From Bacteroidales bacterium (GTDB taxonomy: Bacteria; Bacteroidota; Bacteroidia; Bacteroidales; WCHB1-69), in NCBI GenBank assembly GCA_024400635.1, contig JAKSMI010000009.1, positions 1-56,503 of the forward strand: DNA of 56,503 nucleotides. Direction: 5' to 3'. The translations under genes and the position numbers were made by a program. Numbering within the stretch: position 1 is the first letter of the stretch; every line of letters begins with the position of its first letter. Positions 52,638 to 56,503 of this stretch are shown here, piece after piece. The notes under the pieces are model-generated. The model was not told the DNA's origin, did not search any database, and saw only the letters and a program-made list of their open reading frames with translations.

Positions 52638-53918
52638 TTACTGATTAACCGTATACTTATAATCAAAAACAATAGCAAAAAGAATGGCAACGACAAAAGC
52701 ATAAGCTGCGAAGATTCCCCATACGGAAACCCAATCACCAACCAGAAACATGTGTCTTCCTCCTTCAGTTACCACGTGCTCCCAAGAACAGAATTTATTG
52801 ACAACGAATTGCGCTCCCAGCGTACCTATAGTTGCTCCAATACCATTAGTCATCAGCATAAAAAGACCTTGAGCTGAAGAACGCATCGACATATCGGTTT
52901 CCTTATCAACAAAGAGAGAACCGCTAATATTGAAAAAGTCGAAGGCCACACCATACACAATCATAGAAAGAACAAACAACCAAACGCCTCCACCAGGATT
53001 GCCCAAACTAAAGAGTCCGAAACGAAGCACCCAAGCAAACATTGCAATCAACATCACTTTTTTGATACCGAATTTTCTCAAACAGAAAGGAATCAAAAGA
53101 ATGCACAAGGTCTCTGAAACCTGAGAAAGTGAAACTAACATATTAGCGTGCTGAACTCCAAAAGTGTTGGCAAATTCAGCTTTAGCTCCAAAACTTGAAA
53201 TGAAAGGATTGGCAAAACCATTAGTGATTTGCAGAGACACACCCAACAACATTGAAAAGATGAAGAAAATAGCCATTCTTTTTTCTTTGAAAAGAGAAAA
53301 TGCTTTTAAACCCAAAGCCTCTGACATAGACTTCTTTTCGCCAGTTTTCGAAATAGGACACTTGGGTAATGTGAAGGCGTAGGCAGCTAATACCACGCCT
53401 ATGCCACCACTGACAACAAACTGCATGGCACTTTCCTGAAAACCTAAAAGATCCACCACCCACATGGAAACAATAAAACCAATGGTACCAAATATACGAA
53501 TGGGTGGAAATGCCTTGATTGTATCCATTCCCGCCTGATCCAATGCATTGTAAGCTACTGAATTAGATAATGCCAATGTTGGCATATAAAACGCAACGGC
53601 AATCGTGTATAAAGTAAATAAATGAACAAACTCCACATTTTCTCCAGCTCCCAATCCATAAACACCTGCCGCAATCATAGCAATACCAGCAATAGCATGG
53701 CTAATACCCAACATTTTTTGAGCTGGAATCCAGCGGTCAGCAACAATACCCAGCAAAGCAGGCATGAATATGGAAACAATACCTTGAATGGAATAAAACA
53801 AACCTATGTGATGACCCATGCCATGTGGCCCAAGATACCGTCCCATGCAAGTCAAATATGCTCCCCAAATAGCAAATTGGAGAAAGTTCATTAAGATAAG
53901 TCTAATCTTCAGATTCAT
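52638..53918 (-). CDS. Nucleoside permease, MFS (NHS/NupG-type)
   Basis: 426 residues with about 12 membrane helices. The N-terminal stretch LKIRLILMNFLQFAIWGAYLTCMGRYL, the loop GIVADRWIPAQKMLGISHAIAG and FDFFNISGSLFVDKETDMSMRSSAQGLFMLMTNGIG match the NHS family of nucleoside:H+ symporters (NupG/XapB). It should import nucleosides across the inner membrane. This fits the window's purine genes (purB, guaB, PfkB-type kinase). It has a -7 box at 53961 and heads the cluster of six genes down to 48624. Confidence 0.9.
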   Translation of the reverse strand: MNLKIRLILMNFLQFAIWGAYLTCMGRYLGPHGMGHHIGLFYSIQGIVSIFMPALLGIVADRWIPAQKMLGISHAIAGIAMIAAGVYGLGAGENVEFVHLFTLYTIAVAFYMPTLALSNSVAYNALDQAGMDTIKAFPPIRIFGTIGFIVSMWVVDLLGFQESAMQFVVSGGIGVVLAAYAFTLPKCPISKTGEKKSMSEALGLKAFSLFKEKRMAIFFIFSMLLGVSLQITNGFANPFISSFGAKAEFANTFGVQHANMLVSLSQVSETLCILLIPFCLRKFGIKKVMLIAMFAWVLRFGLFSLGNPGGGVWLFVLSMIVYGVAFDFFNISGSLFVDKETDMSMRSSAQGLFMLMTNGIGATIGTLGAQFVVNKFCSWEHVVTEGGRHMFLVGDWVSVWGIFAAYAFVVAILFAIVFDYKYTVNQ

Positions 53919-53960
53919 AGTTACAAAAGATTATTTATATAACAATCATATTATAAAATA

Positions 53961-53968
53961 CAAAAGTA
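53961..53968 (-). promoter_or_regulatory. -7 box for the nucleoside permease cluster
   Basis: CAAAAGTA (plus) reads TACTTTTG on the minus strand, 42 bases upstream of the permease start. The following five genes are spaced 15 bases or less or overlap. Confidence 0.52.
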
Positions 53969-53996
53969 ATAATTTTTATAATATTGTGAGATAATA

Positions 53997-56503
53997 TTAC
54001 TTTTTCACCACTTTTTTAACTGCAACACCCTTTTCAGTCTCTATTCTAAGAATATATATTCCATTCGAATAAGAAGAAATATCTATTTCTGAAAATTTTT
54101 GTTTTGCATCTATTCTCATAATAAATTTTCCATAAACATCATAAATGGAGATACCTTTAACATAAAATTCCGAATTCTCCACTTTTAATTTACCACTGGT
54201 CGGATTAGGATAAACATTTACACCATATTCAATTCTATCATCAATTCCCACAGTAAGTGTCAAGTGGAGCGTCACGATACTGTCGCAGCCGTGAATGTTA
54301 GTGAGCGTCTGCGTGTAATCACCTGATTCGGTATAGGTTTGCCCATTCCAGGTGTAGCTGTCAAATGCCGTCTCCGAGAACTCAGTGGATTCTGTAGGGA
54401 ACACCGTCAAGTGCAGTGTGACAATGCTGTCGCAGCCAGCTGCATTGGTGAGCACCTGCGAATAGTCGCCACTGGTAGTCAGTGTCTGGCCAAAGAAATT
54501 GTAAGTTTCGCCATCACACATCAAATGTGAGAATGTGTAACTGGATGTTTGGCAACCATTTGTAGTGAAGTGCCATGGTGCAGACCAGTCGCTGAAGGTG
54601 TTGCCGTTGGTGGCTCGTACGCGCCAATATAACGTGGTGTTATCCGGAATGCCGGTAAGTGAATATTGCGTGCCGGTGGTCGTAAAGTTGGTTACGGCTG
54701 TGGCAAAATTGGCATCCATCGAGAACTGCAATTCGTAGCTGTTGGCACCAAATACGCTTTGCCAGGTCAATGTGATATTGGAGGTCTGGACAGTGGCATC
54801 GTTTGCTGGCGACACGAGAACGGGTGGCGTTAAGACGACATCGTTCGTGGTGAAGTGCCATACCTGCGACCATACGGAGTTTCCGGAATTGTTGTACCCG
54901 CGCACACGCCAGTAGTAGGTGGTGGTAGGAGAGAAGTTTGAGACGCTGGTGAAGGTTAACGAGGTGTTGCCCTGCGCTATGATTGTTGAAAAATCATTGC
55001 TGGTGCTGATTTGGTAATAATAGCCCTGTACATTTTCTATGGGTTGCCAAGAGAAAGCTAAATTCGAATTATAAGGAATGCCTACGGTGTCATTGGTAGG
55101 TGCCGTGAGAACGGGGCCAGTTGTCAGTTGGTAGCTGGTGGTAAACTGCCAGATGGCGGACCAACCGGAGGTGTCAGGCGCATTGTTGGCTGAGCAAACG
55201 CGCCAATAGTAGGTGGTCCCGTACCGTAAACCGCTGATGTTCTTGTAGAAGTAGTCTGCAAAGGATGTGCCCGAAGCAGTCATCGTATAAGAATCCAGCA
55301 GACTGGAAGAGAATGTGCTGGAGGTGTCCCATTGAACCAAATAACTGGTACTTCCTGTAGAATTATACCAACTCAATTGAGTAGATGAAACACTCATTCC
55401 AATGGAAGTGTTGGCAGGACTTCTCAGCACAACGTGATCGGTGGTGTGGAATTGCCAAGTGTCGGACCAGCCGGAGGTATCCACGGCGTTGATGGCACAC
55501 ACCCGCCAGTAGTAAGTCGTCCCGTATCGCATGTCATTCACTATATATGAAAAATATGTGTCCGTATTGCTTTGGGAATTGGTTGAAGTAAAACTACGAA
55601 GGATAAGAGAATTGAACTCCTGCGTGGTGTCTAATTGAAGGATATATCCACTTGATCCTCGTGAATTATACCATTGGAATTGTTGTCTCGTATATTTGCT
55701 GTCCGTTCCTGTTGTGTTGTTTGAAGGGGAATTCAAGACAACGCAGTCCGTTGTGTGGAACTGCCAGGTGTCGGACCAGCCGGAGGTATCCACGGCGTTA
55801 ATGGAACAAACCCGCCAGTAGTAAGTCGTCCCATAGCGCATATCATTTACCACGTATGACACGTAGGTGTCTGTATGGGAATTGGTTTTAGTGAAACTGC
55901 GGAGAACGGACGAGTTGAAGTCAGGAGTGGTATCCAATTGAAGGATGTAAGAACTTGAACCTTGAGAATTTCTCCATTGGAATTCCTGTCGTGTGTACCA
56001 ACTACCCGTGCTGCTGGTGTCGTTGGACGGTGAATTCAAGACGACGCGGTCGGTGGTGTGGAACTGCCAGGTGTCGGACCAGCCGGAGGTATCCACGGCG
56101 TTAATGGAACAAACACGCCAGTAGTAAGTCGTCCCGTATCGCATGTCATTTACCACGTATGACACGTAGGTGTCCGTATTGCTTTGGGAATTGGTTTTGG
56201 TGAAACTGCGGAGAATGGGCGAGTTGAACTCCGGCGTGGTGTCCAATTGCAAAATGTAGGATGTTGACCCTTTGGAATTTCTCCAAGAAAACTCCTGACG
56301 TGTGTACCAACCGCTCGTACTGCTGGTGTCGTTGGAAGGCGAATCCAAGACAACGCAGTCTGTTGTGTGGAACTGCCAGGTGTCGGACCAGCCGGAGGTA
56401 TCCACGGTATTAATGGCACACACCCGCCAGTAGTGCATCGTGCCATAGCGCATGTCATTTACCACGTATGACACGTAGGTGTCCGTATTGCTTTGGGAAT
56501 TGG
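53997..56503 (-). CDS. Fn3-like repeat surface protein, T9SS cargo (5' end missing)
   Basis: The frame is open to the window edge, so the start lies beyond 56503; the GTG at 56474 is only an internal Val codon. At least 835 residues are present. Six Fn3-like units of about 90-103 residues follow a partial one, each beginning V-L-x-S/A-P-x-N and ending TTYYWRVCSINAVDTSGWSDTWQFHTT. After these come two related segments (MCDGETYNFFGQTLTTSGDYSQ.., WNGQTYTESGDYTQTLTNIHGCDSIVTLHLTL), then a T9SS domain (VNVYPNPTSGKLKVENSEF..SIYDVYGKFIMRI..NGIYILRIETEKGVAVKKVVKK). Probably a large surface or adhesin-type protein. Any N-terminal catalytic domain is outside the window. Confidence 0.88.
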   Translation of the reverse strand, partial: NSQSNTDTYVSYVVNDMRYGTMHYWRVCAINTVDTSGWSDTWQFHTTDCVVLDSPSNDTSSTSGWYTRQEFSWRNSKGSTSYILQLDTTPEFNSPILRSFTKTNSQSNTDTYVSYVVNDMRYGTTYYWRVCSINAVDTSGWSDTWQFHTTDRVVLNSPSNDTSSTGSWYTRQEFQWRNSQGSSSYILQLDTTPDFNSSVLRSFTKTNSHTDTYVSYVVNDMRYGTTYYWRVCSINAVDTSGWSDTWQFHTTDCVVLNSPSNNTTGTDSKYTRQQFQWYNSRGSSGYILQLDTTQEFNSLILRSFTSTNSQSNTDTYFSYIVNDMRYGTTYYWRVCAINAVDTSGWSDTWQFHTTDHVVLRSPANTSIGMSVSSTQLSWYNSTGSTSYLVQWDTSSTFSSSLLDSYTMTASGTSFADYFYKNISGLRYGTTYYWRVCSANNAPDTSGWSAIWQFTTSYQLTTGPVLTAPTNDTVGIPYNSNLAFSWQPIENVQGYYYQISTSNDFSTIIAQGNTSLTFTSVSNFSPTTTYYWRVRGYNNSGNSVWSQVWHFTTNDVVLTPPVLVSPANDATVQTSNITLTWQSVFGANSYELQFSMDANFATAVTNFTTTGTQYSLTGIPDNTTLYWRVRATNGNTFSDWSAPWHFTTNGCQTSSYTFSHLMCDGETYNFFGQTLTTSGDYSQVLTNAAGCDSIVTLHLTVFPTESTEFSETAFDSYTWNGQTYTESGDYTQTLTNIHGCDSIVTLHLTLTVGIDDRIEYGVNVYPNPTSGKLKVENSEFYVKGISIYDVYGKFIMRIDAKQKFSEIDISSYSNGIYILRIETEKGVAVKKVVKK
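55444..56503 (-). repeat. Tandem near-identical DNA repeats inside the Fn3 gene
   Basis: A conserved stretch (GTGTGGAACTGCCAGGTGT) begins at about 55444, 55753, 56056 and 56365, giving periods of 309, 303 and 309 bp (103 or 101 codons). The 303-bp unit lacks two codons (NSHTDTY against NSQSNTDTY). Units further 3' (53997-55440) are clearly more diverged. The window ends inside a unit. Confidence 0.9.

Noticed and set aside
56474..56476. GTG as the true start of the Fn3 protein
   Set aside because: The frame is open to the window end and the residues before it (NSQSNTDTY) match the repeat units, so it is an internal valine codon.

Overview
This 56.5 kb window comes from a member of the Bacteroidota, most likely order Bacteroidales (gut, rumen or similar anaerobic habitat). 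The evidence is AT-rich DNA, Bacteroidota-type promoters (TAnnTTTG -7 boxes upstream of many genes), a MurF-alanine racemase fusion, five proteins with a type IX secretion (T9SS) C-terminal sorting domain, C10 (streptopain-type) peptidases, a DUF4932-type protein and M16/M23 surface peptidases. Nearly all of the window is ordinary, densely packed chromosome. There are no CRISPR arrays, prophage genes or transposase genes. Both ends lie in repeats: base 1 coincides with the start of a unit that recurs at base 320, and the right end stops inside tandem Fn3-like repeats. The window therefore looks like a complete contig broken at repeats.

Layout. 1-555: a duplicated non-coding element with three hairpins that all carry the same GAA loop, plus a 14-bp palindrome. 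741-1660: promoter, tRNA-Asp(GTC), terminator and ispE. 1661-3953: a LytTR regulator with a degenerate receiver, facing away from smpB, a MerR regulator and a SPOR-domain protein. 3950-15538 (minus strand): recA, a TPR lipoprotein, ruvB, an outer-membrane barrel, an FAH-family hydrolase, purB, gapA, priA and a YfhO-like membrane protein. 15698-19123 (minus): a small basic lipoprotein, an M23/LysM peptidase and an FG-GAP T9SS cargo. 19240-28769 (plus): a lipoprotein, aspS, a Wzz-like and a Wzy/WaaL-like protein, an M16 peptidase, sufE and a PfkB kinase. 28780-34690 (minus): uvrA, a DegT aminotransferase, cinA/pncC and a C10 peptidase. 34894-36309 (plus): a DUF4932-like HExxH protein. 36306-40054 (minus): an EEP-family T9SS cargo and murF-alr. 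40124-41161 (plus): a second EEP-family enzyme. 41313-46871 (minus): sufC-sufD-rlmH, a C10-family protein that has lost its catalytic residues, and a small outer-membrane barrel. 47019-48494 (plus): guaB. 48624-53918 (minus): a nucleoside MFS permease, a bifunctional nuclease, a TrmN6-type methyltransferase, two glycosyltransferases and a Rieske-like lipoprotein. 53997-end (minus): a partial Fn3-repeat T9SS cargo.

Functional themes. Housekeeping genes cover DNA repair and recombination (recA, ruvB, uvrA, priA), purine metabolism (purB, guaB, a PfkB-family putative nucleoside kinase, nucleoside permease), Fe-S assembly (sufC, sufD, sufE), translation (tRNA-Asp, aspS, smpB, rlmH), the cell wall (murF-alr, M23) and isoprenoid synthesis (ispE). 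Between them sits a set of secreted or surface proteins: T9SS cargo, lipoproteins and outer-membrane barrels.

The most notable non-standard items are the GAA-loop hairpin repeat at the left edge, the C10 pseudo-peptidase, the overlapping divergent promoters between two EEP-family genes, the Rieske-like lipoprotein with altered ligands, and the DNA-level homogenisation of the Fn3 repeats. I found no clear new multi-gene system. The GAA-loop element is the best candidate for something undescribed.
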